Shown: positions 1 to 8,014, counted from the stretch's first letter. The stretch is 39,575 nt of DNA from Nitrospira sp. UW-LDO-01 (GCA_002254365.1 NIUT01000146.1:42264-81838); one strand, 5' to 3'. Numbers and translations: made by a program. The notes: generated by a model not told the origin, from the sequence alone.

Positions 1-340
1 ATTAAGCGGACCAATGAACAGAATGATGGAGTTCGAAACATGTGAACGTCTCCCGGTTGGACAACGAGCAGGCATGATATCTTACCGAAACAATAGGAGA
101 TGCGGAAAGAGGCATGCGAGAGGATGACAACGGGAGAGAGCCCACCCGTTGGTTGAGCATGGTGCCAGCTATAGCTGGGAGCGAAAGAATAGATAGATTG
201 TACGATTATTGGACAGTTGTGGGGCAAAGGGTGGCTGTCATGAAAAAAGTGGGGTGATTTTATTTCTGCTTAAGTGTTAGATTCGATTTCCACGACAGAG
301 AGATATGACTCATTCACTCTTCTACCAGGAGGGATGTACG
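1..340. other. Gene-free leading stretch
   Basis: I find no convincing coding region here. The only track ORF that enters it (274-513) is a shadow of the DUF3597 gene. There is no clear -35/-10 pair, no tRNA and no strong hairpin. The last bases hold the ribosome binding site AGGAGGG (327-333) of the next gene. The promoter of that gene is probably in here but cannot be placed. Confidence 0.5.
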
Positions 341-748
341 ATGGGACTCTTTGGCACGATTATGGAGAAACTCGGATTTGGTTCCGCTGCCCACGCAGCC
401 CCCCCGCCGCCGGCTGCGGCTCCAGTAGCAAGTGCTCCGTCAGCTCCCGCTGCGGCGCAGGCTGCTCCCAAGCCCGCTGTGATATCGGCGGTCGATGTCG
501 TGGGAAAGCTTGAAGGGCTTGCTGCGCAGAATTCGCAGAAGCTGAATTGGAAGACGTCGATCGTCGATTTGATGAAGCTCTTGAATTTGGACAGCAGTCT
601 CACGGCACGCAAAGAACTGGCGACTGAACTCGGATGCCCCGCAGACAAGATGGGCGACTCCGCCCAGATGAACATGTGGCTCCACAAAGCGGTGTTGCAG
701 AAGTTGGCGGTGAATGGTGGGAATATTCCCAAGGAACTCTTGCACTGA
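341..748 (+). CDS. DUF3597 family protein
   Basis: This 135-residue protein begins MGLFGTIMEKLGFG, runs through a low-complexity Ala/Pro linker (about residues 17-50), and ends in a compact domain with KLNWKTSIVDLMKLLNLDSSLTARKELATELG and MNMWLHKAVLQKLAVNGG. This is the typical make-up of DUF3597 proteins, whose function is unknown. I start it at 341 rather than at 305 as in the ORF track. AGGAGGG at 327-333 sits seven bases before this ATG, and the family begins with a short amphipathic MG/S-LFG segment. It has no signal peptide or membrane segment. It converges on the bactofilin gene with a gap of about 20 bases. Family assignment is from recognised sequence pattern; no biochemical role should be inferred. 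Confidence 0.85.
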   Translation: MGLFGTIMEKLGFGSAAHAAPPPPAAAPVASAPSAPAAAQAAPKPAVISAVDVVGKLEGLAAQNSQKLNWKTSIVDLMKLLNLDSSLTARKELATELGCPADKMGDSAQMNMWLHKAVLQKLAVNGGNIPKELLH

Positions 749-768
749 CAGAATGCAGGGCGAGAGGA

Positions 769-1227
769 CTATGAGCTCTCTTGCTCGCTCTCGATCAAAA
801 TCGGGCGGGAGAGGCTCAGCCTTTGCGGCGCTTCGGTCAGGACCAAAGGGGTCTGCTGGAACTCATCGACCACCGGATGTGAGCCCATGTCGATCGAGCC
901 TTTAAAAAAGGCGCCTTCTTCCATCGAGAACGACGGCGCAGAGATATCCCCAAGGACAACTGCGGGTTTGAGCAGTTGGATTTTGCTGGTCGCAGTCACG
1001 TTGCCATGGATCTTTCCTCTGGTGACGATGGTTTCAGCGACAATCGTTCCTCGGATCGTGGCATTTTCGCCGATCACCAACATCCCTTTTGCATGGATCT
1101 CGCCCTCGATGGAGCTGTCAAGCTGAACCGTGCTGTGAAAGTGGACGACGCCCTTGAAGGTGACGTCCTTTCCAAGCACGGTGAAATGTCCGTTGTCGGA
1201 ATCACTCTCTCTTTTTTTGTCCCACAT
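769..1227 (-). CDS. Bactofilin family cytoskeletal protein
   Basis: This 152-residue protein carries a central bactofilin domain (about residues 14-110). Its short beta-helix repeats are visible as KDVTFKGVVHFHSTVQLDSSIEGEIHAKGMLVIGENATIRGTI followed by a repeating V-x-G/T-x-I pattern. Bactofilins polymerise without nucleotides into membrane-associated filaments that position cell-wall enzymes, stalks, pili or chromosome partition proteins. The polar N-terminal tail (MWDKKRESDSD) and the C-terminal tail are variable, as usual for the family. The start at 1227 has a GAGGGG Shine-Dalgarno-like run just upstream on the minus strand. A small exported protein gene lies upstream on the same strand, about 108 bases away, so the two could be co-transcribed. 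Confidence 0.88.
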   Translation of the reverse strand: MWDKKRESDSDNGHFTVLGKDVTFKGVVHFHSTVQLDSSIEGEIHAKGMLVIGENATIRGTIVAETIVTRGKIHGNVTATSKIQLLKPAVVLGDISAPSFSMEEGAFFKGSIDMGSHPVVDEFQQTPLVLTEAPQRLSLSRPILIESEQESS

Positions 1228-1335
1228 GATGCCCCTCTTTTCGGAGTGAGTTCAAAAAAATAGGTAGTAACCATACAGGAGTTGGAAGGAAGAATCAAAG
1301 GCTGATTTGTGGGCGGTGTGAGGATGGACGGAGTA

Positions 1336-1605
1336 CTACCGCTTGTCGGATGGCTGATTCCGAGATGGTTTCTGTTCCGAACCATGCCCTGCCATGGATT
1401 TGGCGGTCTTGCCGATCGCCGATCCGATTTTGGGGATTTCCTTTTCGATGTTCTGTGCGGCGCTCCGCAACCCACGTGTGAGATCGTCTACGGTGAGACC
1501 TTTCTGGTGGTCGCCTCGCTGTGAGTCGGCCGCTTCGACCACGACTCCAATCGGGAAACCCATGCAGAGCCACAGAAGCCATCCGGTGATCCATCGGTGC
1601 TGCAT
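1336..1605 (-). CDS. Small exported protein of unknown function
   Basis: This 89-residue ORF starts MQHRWITGWLLWLCMGFPIGVVVEAADS, a good signal peptide with likely cleavage after VEA. The remainder is a hydrophilic, helix-prone segment (TVDDLTRGLRSAAQNIEKEIPKIGSAIGKTAKSM) rich in Lys, Ala and Ser. That segment could be an amphipathic helix at a membrane or the cell wall. It lies on the same strand as, and upstream of, the bactofilin gene. I do not recognise a family. The signal peptide and lack of a competing frame make a real gene likely. Confidence 0.6.
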   Translation of the reverse strand: MQHRWITGWLLWLCMGFPIGVVVEAADSQRGDHQKGLTVDDLTRGLRSAAQNIEKEIPKIGSAIGKTAKSMAGHGSEQKPSRNQPSDKR

Positions 1606-1727
1606 AGCTCAACTATATCAGACGGAGAAACGGCATCTCGTCGCCACGTTGATGGCGTATTCGCCTGGGATCGCGTATGATCGCGCCGGTTGGTCACGAG
1701 AGTATAATAGTTGAGGAGCACTCGAGG

Positions 1728-2117
1728 ATGGATATCGACATCTCAGCTCGTCGGTTGGTGGTCATCGGCGCTCTCAGTGCCGGGTTGGGCGTCGTCGCCG
1801 GTGCCTTTGGTGCGCATATGCTGAAGGATATGTTGGATCAACATCTGCTGGATGTGTATGAAAAAGCGACCCGCTATCAGATGTATCATGCCTTTGGTCT
1901 GGTCCTGAGTGGATTTGCTGTGCAAATCTGGCGCGATACCGGAATGGCCAAAGCTGGGTGGTTGTTTGCCGCTGGGACAATCCTGTTCTCTGGAAGTCTC
2001 TATGGAGTCTCTCTACTAGGGATTCGATGGTTAGGAGCCGTGACGCCGATTGGAGGCCTCCTCTTTATCGCGGGATGGACGGTACTCGCGTGGCGTGCGT
2101 GGCGCGAGGTCGCTTGA
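1728..2117 (+). CDS. DUF423 family membrane protein
   Basis: This 129-residue protein has four predicted transmembrane helices. It carries the family hallmarks GALSAGLGVVAGAFGAHMLKDML at the N-terminus, YEKATRYQMYHAFGLVLSG in the middle and LFSGSLYGVSLLGIRWLGAVTPIGGLLFIAGW near the end. This is the DUF423 (YgdD-like) family of small inner-membrane proteins of unknown function. I start it at 1728 instead of 1677. GAGGAG at 1712-1717 precedes this ATG, and the family starts close to the first helix. A TATAAT-like hexamer at 1703-1708 lies just upstream, but no matching -35 was found. Confidence 0.88.
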   Translation: MDIDISARRLVVIGALSAGLGVVAGAFGAHMLKDMLDQHLLDVYEKATRYQMYHAFGLVLSGFAVQIWRDTGMAKAGWLFAAGTILFSGSLYGVSLLGIRWLGAVTPIGGLLFIAGWTVLAWRAWREVA

Positions 2118-3110
2118 TTATGGTTTGCAGGGCGCGAGGCGTTTACCGCTGATGGGACCCCATCCGCCGGTATTGCTCACAAATGACCCTTCGATCTTCT
2201 GATCGTCCTTGATAAACAGCAGACTGTCTTCTTGAATGTGCCCGTTCTGCTCCCAGCGCAAGTAAATGGCATCTCCGAGAAAGATGCTTTCTGCCGGCGT
2301 TGCGGCATTGGCGGATGTGGCTCCAGGTGGGGGAAAGACGATGGTGGATTTCTGTTCACCATGCTGCTGGTGATTATGAATGATCCACTGCCAGGTTCCG
2401 CAGAGTCGTGACTGCCCTTTGGTTTGTCTGATCCGATCCTTCCACCCATGGATGTTCCACCAGGCTGTGATGGCCTGGTGACTCGCTTCAAACGCCGTAC
2501 GCTCTGCCGCCAAGCGCAATTCGATGTTCCGTGGCTGTGATGTTCCTTGGGCCGTCCGAGAGTCCAGTTCTTCCTTGGTCAGACGGAGCAGGTCGGAGAA
2601 TGCTGCTGTCTGGTTTCTGGCCCGTAACCAGTCTTGTCGTGCTGTCGGTAATGGAAGGACGGGAGTGGATAGGCCGGTTTCTTGACGAAGGGAATTGGCA
2701 AACTGCCATGTCCCCAGTGCGCTCATCAATTCAGAGACAGACTGTGACAACTCCGGTACCCCGAGTTCCTTGACCATTTTGCTGGGGAGTCTGGCACCCA
2801 AGACTCCGGCTGCATCCTTCAGTCCAAGGGCAGGTCCAACCGAGGCCGTAAACAACCTCAGGGCCCCCTCGTCTGACTCGAGTAATGCGAATTGGTCGGC
2901 TCGTTGTGTCACTACGTCGGTCAACAAGCGCGGAGAGTCCTGCCCCTCTGCCATGGTCAACGATGGGAGGAGGAGCACACCCAACAGGATGAGGAGGAAG
3001 CTGACTCTGTCCTGCCGGTGTCCGCGACCAGGTTGATGCTGATTCAGCTCATTTACCATATTGACTAGTGTGTGTGGAGAATCGTCAAAGAGAGAGCGGC
3101 GCTGACTCAT
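2118..3110 (-). CDS. Membrane-anchored or exported protein of unknown function
   Basis: The predicted product is 330 residues. One hydrophobic segment (VSFLLILLGVLLLPSLTMAEG, about residues 35-54) acts as a signal peptide or anchor, so most of the protein lies outside the cytoplasm. The mature part has a helical N-terminal half and a C-terminal beta-rich portion (LCGTWQWIIHNHQQHGEQKSTIVFPPPG, IYLRWEQNGHIQEDSLLFIKDDQKIEGSFVSNTGGWGPISGKRL). That portion looks like a small barrel that reports sample-versus-modified forms, but I do not recognise a named family. The start is chosen at 3110 because it forms an ATGA overlap with the stop of the upstream hydrolase gene, implying translational coupling. 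An ATG at 3059 would give a more normal signal peptide and is a fair alternative. Confidence 0.6.
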   Translation of the reverse strand: MSQRRSLFDDSPHTLVNMVNELNQHQPGRGHRQDRVSFLLILLGVLLLPSLTMAEGQDSPRLLTDVVTQRADQFALLESDEGALRLFTASVGPALGLKDAAGVLGARLPSKMVKELGVPELSQSVSELMSALGTWQFANSLRQETGLSTPVLPLPTARQDWLRARNQTAAFSDLLRLTKEELDSRTAQGTSQPRNIELRLAAERTAFEASHQAITAWWNIHGWKDRIRQTKGQSRLCGTWQWIIHNHQQHGEQKSTIVFPPPGATSANAATPAESIFLGDAIYLRWEQNGHIQEDSLLFIKDDQKIEGSFVSNTGGWGPISGKRLAPCKP

Positions 3111-3907
3111 GTTCCTTGGAAGCACGACTTCAGAAAGTTCGCCGTGCGTTCCCATGCGAGGGAGGTACTCTCGGCATCATAGGCACTTGGCTTCATCTCG
3201 TTGCAGAATGCGTGCGAGGCGTTGGGGTAACAATGGATGTCGACCCGCTTGCCGTACGCTGCGGAGGCGCTCCGTAGTTGCTCAACCACATCCGGTGTGG
3301 CCCAGGTGTCCTTCCCCGCCTGATGGTATAACACCGGGGGAAAGAGGTCTTTCATCGCCTCGTGTGACGTGATCATCTTGCCATAGTACGAGACGGCTGC
3401 GCGCAACCGTTTCCGGTGGCAGGCGAACCGCAGCGCATAGGATCCGCCCATTCCATACCCGACGACTCCATGAATATTTTTCTTGGCCATGGTGCGAGTA
3501 TTGAGGTATTCACAACAGGAATTGATGTCGGTGATGACATGGTCATCATTCTGTCGTTCCAACAACGCGGCCGCCACGTCGTCGTTGGCCGTCACCATGC
3601 CTCCCAATCGACCGTAGAGATTCGGAAGAATCACCATGTAGCCTTCACAGGCCAGGCGAGCTCCCAGATCCTTCATCTGGCCGGTCAGTCCCCACCAATC
3701 ATGTAAGAGGACAATCCCTGGATAGGTTCCGGCTTGCTGCGGCCAGAAGAGCAGGCAATCGACTTGGTGCTCCTTCGGCATTTTACTTTTGAAGTAGGGG
3801 TCCACCATCTGGTCGGTATGGGTGGGGATCGGAACGCCGCTTGGGAAACGGGCGGTTCCCGTGCCGATCTGTTCTAATGTGAAAGGAGTCGCTGGTGCCG
3901 TAGGCAT
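3107..3907 (-). CDS. Dienelactone hydrolase family protein with nucleophile replaced
   Basis: This 266-residue alpha/beta-hydrolase is of the dienelactone hydrolase family. The fold is clear: YPGIVLLHDWWGLTGQMKDLGARLACEGYMVILPNLYGR, then the nucleophile elbow GVVGYGMGGSYAL, the acid-loop AGKDTWATP (Asp200) and the His loop NASHAF (His232). In the family the elbow normally reads G-x-C-x-G-G, with Cys as nucleophile. Here the codon is GGA, giving Gly152 (bases 3452-3454). Family members hydrolyse lactones or esters; this one may be inactive or use a different chemistry. There is no signal peptide. It is the first gene of a two-gene minus-strand unit with the overlapping anchored protein. Confidence 0.82.
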   Translation of the reverse strand: MPTAPATPFTLEQIGTGTARFPSGVPIPTHTDQMVDPYFKSKMPKEHQVDCLLFWPQQAGTYPGIVLLHDWWGLTGQMKDLGARLACEGYMVILPNLYGRLGGMVTANDDVAAALLERQNDDHVITDINSCCEYLNTRTMAKKNIHGVVGYGMGGSYALRFACHRKRLRAAVSYYGKMITSHEAMKDLFPPVLYHQAGKDTWATPDVVEQLRSASAAYGKRVDIHCYPNASHAFCNEMKPSAYDAESTSLAWERTANFLKSCFQGT

Positions 3908-4031
3908 GGTTGAGCTTCTGTTACCGGATCGCTGTTGCGCTGGACATGACGGTACTATATGAAGCTGTTTGTGGGAATGTCAATTGACTGCCGGATGACG
4001 TGGTTCTACAGTGCGGGAGGAGCGACGTATC

Positions 4032-5021
4032 ATGAACAGAGACCGCATTGGAGTGGGGCTGATCGGGGTGGGCCGGCACGGAGCCCGATATGCCCAGCAC
4101 CTTATTCATGATCTGCCGCTGGCGTCTCTCCGTGCCGTGTGTCGACGACATCCTGAGCAAGGATTTCAGCTTCCTGGTGCCGAGTCCGTCACGGTGTACG
4201 GTGAGGCCGCTGCACTCATCGCTGATCCGTCGGTCGACGTAGTGGTGGCGGTGACTCCCCCGCTGTACTCTCCTGAGATCTGTCGCCTTGCGGTGCAAGC
4301 CCGAAAACCCCTGTTGATTGAGAAGCCGCTGGCTACAACCGCAATCGATGCCAGGACAATGGTGGCTCTGGCTCGCGAGGCGGGGATCCCGCTGATGACG
4401 GCACAGACCCTCCGGTTCGACAAGACGATTCAGCACGTGAAGAGTTTCCAATCCTCTCTCGGGCGTTCTCAGGAACTCGACGCGGTCTTTCAGATTGAGA
4501 TTCGGAACACGGCCCCCGACCATGTTGCGGGCTATGGGAAGCGAGGAGCCTTACTGGAAATCGGTGTACACATGCTTGACCTGGTTCGGTTCCTGACAGG
4601 AGAAGAGGCACAAGTCGTGCACTGTACGATGGATCATATTCCACCGATGGCGCCGGAACGAACGGCTTCAATTTACCTTATCACCACAGGGGGAACGGTC
4701 TGTCGCATAGAAATTTCACGAGTTGTGGGCGAACGTGCGGGACGAGCCAGCTGGGTCGGGTCACAGGGGCGGGTGGAGGCCGATTGGATGCGCCGACTGA
4801 TCCACTATGAAACGGGTGCTGAAGCAAAGACCGGGGATATGGATATCCCTCCATCCCTGACCGTCCTCGACACCCTCTCAGCGTTCCTCCAAGCGGTGCG
4901 CGACGGCACACCCATGCCGATCACGGGAGAGGATGGATGCCGAGCCGTGGAAATCGCCGAAGCCTGCTACCAGTCGGCACAGACCGGTGGCGCACCGGTT
5001 ACCGTTGATCGTCGTTCGTGA
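4032..5021 (+). CDS. Gfo/Idh/MocA family NAD(P)-dependent oxidoreductase
   Basis: This 329-residue protein opens with a Rossmann nucleotide-binding motif (IGVGLIGVGRHGARYAQHL). It continues with the family dinucleotide-domain landmarks VDVVVAVTPPLYSPEICRLAVQARKPLLIEKPLATT, where the EKP motif carries the conserved Lys. The C-terminal Gfo/Idh/MocA domain includes GALLEIGVHMLDLVRFLTGEEAQ, whose H-M-x-D pattern is near the usual catalytic site. Such enzymes oxidise or reduce sugars, inositols and related alcohols; the substrate cannot be told from sequence. The start at 4032 is set by GGGAGGAG at 4015-4022. The GTG at 4011 in the ORF track lies within that site and is unlikely. A convergent hairpin follows the stop. 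Confidence 0.87.
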   Translation: MNRDRIGVGLIGVGRHGARYAQHLIHDLPLASLRAVCRRHPEQGFQLPGAESVTVYGEAAALIADPSVDVVVAVTPPLYSPEICRLAVQARKPLLIEKPLATTAIDARTMVALAREAGIPLMTAQTLRFDKTIQHVKSFQSSLGRSQELDAVFQIEIRNTAPDHVAGYGKRGALLEIGVHMLDLVRFLTGEEAQVVHCTMDHIPPMAPERTASIYLITTGGTVCRIEISRVVGERAGRASWVGSQGRVEADWMRRLIHYETGAEAKTGDMDIPPSLTVLDTLSAFLQAVRDGTPMPITGEDGCRAVEIAEACYQSAQTGGAPVTVDRRS

Positions 5022-5067
5022 AGCGAATTTCGCACGTAACGATGAGACGCGCGCTCTTTCCGTCCTG

Positions 5068-5090
5068 CACGTCACGCGTCTCGTGACGTG
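5068..5090. terminator. Perfect hairpin between convergent genes
   Basis: CACGTCAC at 5068-5075 pairs perfectly with GTGACGTG at 5083-5090 around a seven-base loop. It lies between the convergent stops of the oxidoreductase (5021) and the AsnC-type gene (5093). It has no T-run on either strand, so it would be a weak intrinsic terminator or an end-stabilising hairpin that serves both transcripts. Confidence 0.5.
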
Positions 5091-5092
5091 GG

Positions 5093-5329
5093 CTACGACT
5101 CCGCCACGATATGGGTGTCCGTCTCTTCGATCCCGTCGATCGAATGGATTTTCGTAATCACCACATCGGAGAGCGAGCGCTCGTCCTGGACGCTGATAAA
5201 GACAAAAATATCCGGGCGGCCGAAACAGGAGTGAGCCTGTTCAACACCCGGTATGCGCTTCAGTGCGCCGACCACGTCCTTTGTTTTCCCCGCTTTGACC
5301 TTGATGAGAATGTACGCTCTCGTTGCCAT
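5093..5329 (-). CDS. Stand-alone Lrp/AsnC ligand-binding (RAM) domain protein
   Basis: This 78-residue protein matches only the C-terminal alpha/beta ligand-binding domain of Lrp/AsnC regulators: AYILIKVKAGKTKDVVGALKRIPGVEQAHSCFGRPDIFVFISVQDERSLSDVVITKIHSIDGIEETDTHIV. No DNA-binding helix-turn-helix is present and the ORF cannot be extended to include one. Stand-alone RAM domains form dimers and higher oligomers, and are thought to sense amino acids or modulate full-length Lrp proteins. An AGGAGA-type ribosome site (reverse of tctcct at about 5335-5340) precedes the ATG. The gene is monocistronic as far as can be seen. Confidence 0.88.
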   Translation of the reverse strand: MATRAYILIKVKAGKTKDVVGALKRIPGVEQAHSCFGRPDIFVFISVQDERSLSDVVITKIHSIDGIEETDTHIVAES

Positions 5330-5481
5330 GTGATTCTCCTTCGATTAGGGTGCGAGATGTTTATAACGTCGTTCGCGTGATGCCGCTTGGTGATATGAGT
5401 TTCGGGTTGCACGTGTCGGGTTTGAGATTTCATGTTCTTCCCCGAAGCCATCACAACAGACTAGAAACTCGAAACCAGAAA

Positions 5482-5499
5482 CGGCGCGCTAGCGCGCCG
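5482..5499. repeat. 18-bp perfect GC palindrome over a stop codon
   Basis: CGGCGCGCTAGCGCGCCG is a perfect palindrome that contains the TAG stop (5491-5489) of the minus-strand exported protein gene. It could fold into a short, very stable hairpin at the 3' end of that mRNA. No T-run follows, so a role as terminator is only possible. Confidence 0.45.
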
Positions 5500-6130
5500 C
5501 GCCAGGCATTGTACTCCGATGATGGGTATAGACCTCTTCAAAGGCCAATCCTTGTGCCGTGAGGGCTGATCGGCCGTCTCTCACGAGTTGCATGAATCGC
5601 CGAAAATCATCCACCGACAGATTAAATTGTCCGAGTCCCGTGGCCAGTGTCTTCCGCTCGTCAGGTGAGGCGTTGGAGTCGGCATCCGCGAGCGCTTCCA
5701 ACATGTCAGCCGTCCATCCACCGGCTCGAAAGTGCTCCAGGCTGGTTGCGGCGTCCTCCCCGCGCTTGTTGGTTAACGCACGTCGGGCGAATTCCTGAAT
5801 GGAGGGATCCGTTCCCTTGGCAAAGACGGATTGGAGCTGGATGACGGCCTGGATGATGCGATCAGCTTCACGTGTGCCCTCCGGCGGAAGTACCGCAGCC
5901 TGCTGAAGGGTGGCTAGTACCGCCATGGCTGACCCGATGTAGGGCGATGCCGCTTTTGCTCGTTGTGCCAGTGTTGAAGAAATTTCGCTCACGGTGATGG
6001 CCCATGCACCGTCGACCGGGAGCAAGATCAGCCATAGCGTGACCGTAAGGCTCGAGATGGGGTGAGGTTGCCAGCGGAATGATGATCGACCCGAAGGAAC
6101 CACTCCCTCTGGGGATGACCAGAGGCGCAT
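5489..6130 (-). CDS. Exported alpha-helical protein of unknown function
   Basis: The ORF encodes 213 residues with a hydrophobic segment at about residues 27-44 (SSLTVTLWLILLPVDGAWA), most likely a signal peptide ending at GAWA. The mature protein is mainly helical, with a central part QRAKAASPYIGSAMAVLATLQQAAVLPPEG and a repeated acidic-helix style (EALADADSNASPDERKTLATGLGQFNLSVDDFRRFMQLVRDGRSALTAQG). I do not recognise a family. The start is uncertain: no Shine-Dalgarno precedes 6130, and a TATAAT lies only a few bases upstream, so the message may be leaderless or begin at a downstream GTG. The stop codon lies within a GC palindrome. Confidence 0.6.
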   Translation of the reverse strand: MRLWSSPEGVVPSGRSSFRWQPHPISSLTVTLWLILLPVDGAWAITVSEISSTLAQRAKAASPYIGSAMAVLATLQQAAVLPPEGTREADRIIQAVIQLQSVFAKGTDPSIQEFARRALTNKRGEDAATSLEHFRAGGWTADMLEALADADSNASPDERKTLATGLGQFNLSVDDFRRFMQLVRDGRSALTAQGLAFEEVYTHHRSTMPGAAR

Positions 6131-6192
6131 GGGGAGATTATACAGAGTCGCGCGCAGAGGTTCCAGCGAGGAGCGGGCATCGATGTGATCTA

Positions 6193-6221
6193 TTGAAACC
6201 CTTAGAGAGACTTCCTATAAT
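6193..6221 (+). promoter_or_regulatory. Sigma-70-type promoter of the yifB/comM gene
   Basis: TTGAAA at 6193-6198 and a perfect TATAAT at 6216-6221 are separated by exactly 17 bases. The predicted start of transcription is at about 6228, some 37 bases before the GTG start codon of the yifB/comM-like gene, with GGAGAAAGG in between. This is the best-looking housekeeping promoter in the window. Confidence 0.75.
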
Positions 6222-6264
6222 GAACACATTTTGTTTCGGTTCGGTTGGAGAAAGGCACTGAGAC

Positions 6265-7794
6265 GTGCTTGCTAGGGTGACAAGTGCGGCGTTGATCGGT
6301 CTTGACGCGCATCTGGTGGATGTCGAAGTCGATATCTCCGGCGGGCTCCCTCAGTTTTCCGTCGTGGGGTTGCCGGACGCCACGGTGAAGGAAAGCCGCG
6401 ACCGTGTTCGAGCTGCGCTGAAGAACACAGGGTTTCACTTCCCCGCCAAACGCATCACCGTGAATCTCGCTCCCGCCGGGGTCAAAAAAGAAGGCTCGGG
6501 GCTCGACCTCGCGATTGCCGTCGGCATTCTCGTCGCGGAAGAGGTGATCCCGCAGTCGATGCTGGATCATCGCGTCCTTGTCGGGGAGTTGTCGCTGGAC
6601 GGCCGAGTGAAGCCGATTGCCGGAGCCCTTTCCTTTGCGCTGGCCTGCCGAACCGGTTACGACTTACTGCTCCCGGCAGACAATGGAGCTGAAGCGGCAT
6701 GGGTCAAAGGCGTGCAGGCCTATCCGGTCCATACTCTTCCCGAAGCGGTAGAGTTTTTGAAGGGAAGCCAGGTTCTTCTTCCAAGCCCTTCACACCAGGA
6801 TGTTCGGGGGGCACTCAGCTCGACGGACGATGAGGACTATGCCGATGTTCGCGGGCAGGACCATGCCAAGCGAGCCCTCGAAGTCGCGGCGGCAGGGGGA
6901 CACAATGCGTTGATGGTCGGTCCTCCTGGATCCGGCAAAACCATGTTGGCGCGCCGCTTGCCCTCCATCCTGCCGTTGTTGGAATTGGATGAGGCGATTG
7001 AAACGACTAGGGTTCACAGTGTGGCTGGATTGCTCACTCCGGAACGACCGTTGCTCGCTGTTCGGCCGTTTCGAGCTCCGCATCACAGTATCTCGGACGC
7101 TGGCCTGGTCGGGGGCGGGACCATTCCTAAGCCTGGGGAAGTCTCGCTGGCGCATAACGGGGTGTTATTTTTGGATGAATCACTTGAATTTAAGCGAGGG
7201 GCGCTCGAAGGGTTGCGGCAACCGTTAGAGGACGGGTATGTCATCCTGACGCGGGCAAGTGGGACGCTCAAGTATCCGGCGCAGTTCATGCTGATCGCAG
7301 CAATGAATCCCTGTCCCTGTGGGTACTACGGAGACCGGACGCGGTCTTGTATCTGTTCCGGTATCCAGATCCGCCGGTATCGCGCGAAACTCTCCGGTCC
7401 CTTGCTGGATCGACTGGATATCCATCTGGATGTGCCGCCGGTGCCGGTTCGAGAGCTTCGTGCGGAACTTCCTCCCTCGGAAGGTTCAGCGGCGATCCGA
7501 TCGCGTGTCGTCACGGCGCGTGATCGACAGCGGCAGCGATACCGATCCGAGGGGATTTATACAAATGCGCAGTTGAAGCCGCGGCTGGTAAAACGGTATT
7601 GTGGGCTCGAACAGTCGGCCCAAGAGTTGCTTGAGCAAGCGATGGCACGGCTTCGACTTTCTGCGAGGGCGCATGGGCGTATCCTTCGTGTCGCACGGAC
7701 GATCGCAGACCTGGCCGACTCTGATCGGATCGAGACCGTGCATATCGCAGAGGCCATTCAGTATCGTTCCTTTGACCGTAACCCCGACGTGTGA
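6265..7794 (+). CDS. comM: YifB/ComM-type Mg-chelatase-like AAA+ ATPase
   Basis: This 509-residue protein shows the full family layout. An N-terminal Lon-protease-like domain (MLARVTSAALIGLDAHLVDVEVDISGGLPQFSVVGLPDATVKESRDRVRAALKN) is followed by an AAA+ core with Walker A GPPGSGKTM and Walker B GVLFLDES. A zinc-ribbon-like insert (MNPCPCGYYGDRTRSCICS) and a C-terminal Mg_chelatase C domain (LSARAHGRILRVARTIADL) complete it. ComM/YifB is a hexameric helicase that promotes branch migration when transforming DNA is integrated; in many bacteria it is a housekeeping protein. Walker B here reads LFLDESLEF rather than the more usual LFLDELPEF, keeping the Asp-Glu pair. The GTG start fits the ribosome site GGAGAAAGG. 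A small membrane gene follows seven bases after the stop. Confidence 0.93.
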   Translation: MLARVTSAALIGLDAHLVDVEVDISGGLPQFSVVGLPDATVKESRDRVRAALKNTGFHFPAKRITVNLAPAGVKKEGSGLDLAIAVGILVAEEVIPQSMLDHRVLVGELSLDGRVKPIAGALSFALACRTGYDLLLPADNGAEAAWVKGVQAYPVHTLPEAVEFLKGSQVLLPSPSHQDVRGALSSTDDEDYADVRGQDHAKRALEVAAAGGHNALMVGPPGSGKTMLARRLPSILPLLELDEAIETTRVHSVAGLLTPERPLLAVRPFRAPHHSISDAGLVGGGTIPKPGEVSLAHNGVLFLDESLEFKRGALEGLRQPLEDGYVILTRASGTLKYPAQFMLIAAMNPCPCGYYGDRTRSCICSGIQIRRYRAKLSGPLLDRLDIHLDVPPVPVRELRAELPPSEGSAAIRSRVVTARDRQRQRYRSEGIYTNAQLKPRLVKRYCGLEQSAQELLEQAMARLRLSARAHGRILRVARTIADLADSDRIETVHIAEAIQYRSFDRNPDV

Positions 7795-7801
7795 GGCTTC
7801 C

Positions 7802-8014
7802 GTGGCATCAATGCGCGTGTTTGTCTGGTGGTTTATTGTGGGTGCCACGATGGCGTTGTCCGTCATCATGGTGCAAGGTGGCATCAGAGAAGTGATGCAG
7901 GCTCAAGGCTCTGTGTGGGAGCTAAAGCTGGTGGAGCTGCTGACCACCGTGATGGGTGGAGGCCTGTTGGGCGGCTGTATCGCGCTGATTCTCGATCGAA
8001 TCAAGAAGTCGTAA
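7802..8014 (+). CDS. Small two-helix membrane protein
   Basis: This is a 70-residue protein with two hydrophobic stretches (VFVWWFIVGATMALSVIMV and LLTTVMGGGLLGGCIALIL) and a positively charged tail (DRIKKS). It has no recognised family. It starts seven bases after the yifB/comM stop. The GTG at 7802 is preferred because GAGG at 7793-7796 is at a usable distance; the ATG at 7811 is an alternative. The close spacing suggests co-transcription with yifB/comM. The track ORF starting at 7601 is an over-extension through the upstream gene. Confidence 0.6.
   Translation: MASMRVFVWWFIVGATMALSVIMVQGGIREVMQAQGSVWELKLVELLTTVMGGGLLGGCIALILDRIKKS

Noticed and set aside
1703-1708. TATAAT before the DUF423 gene as a promoter
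   Set aside because: No acceptable -35 hexamer at 16-18 bases; kept only as a remark in the gene entry.
3921-4523. 200-residue minus-strand ORF
   Set aside because: It lies antisense to the Gfo/Idh/MocA gene and has no ribosome site or domain pattern.
5399-5475. Imperfect inverted repeat GTTTCGGGTT (5399-5408) / AACTCGAAAC (5466-5475)
   Set aside because: Only nine of ten bases pair across a 57-base gap in simple AAAC/GTTT-like sequence; it may be a dispersed intergenic motif but cannot be supported from one copy.
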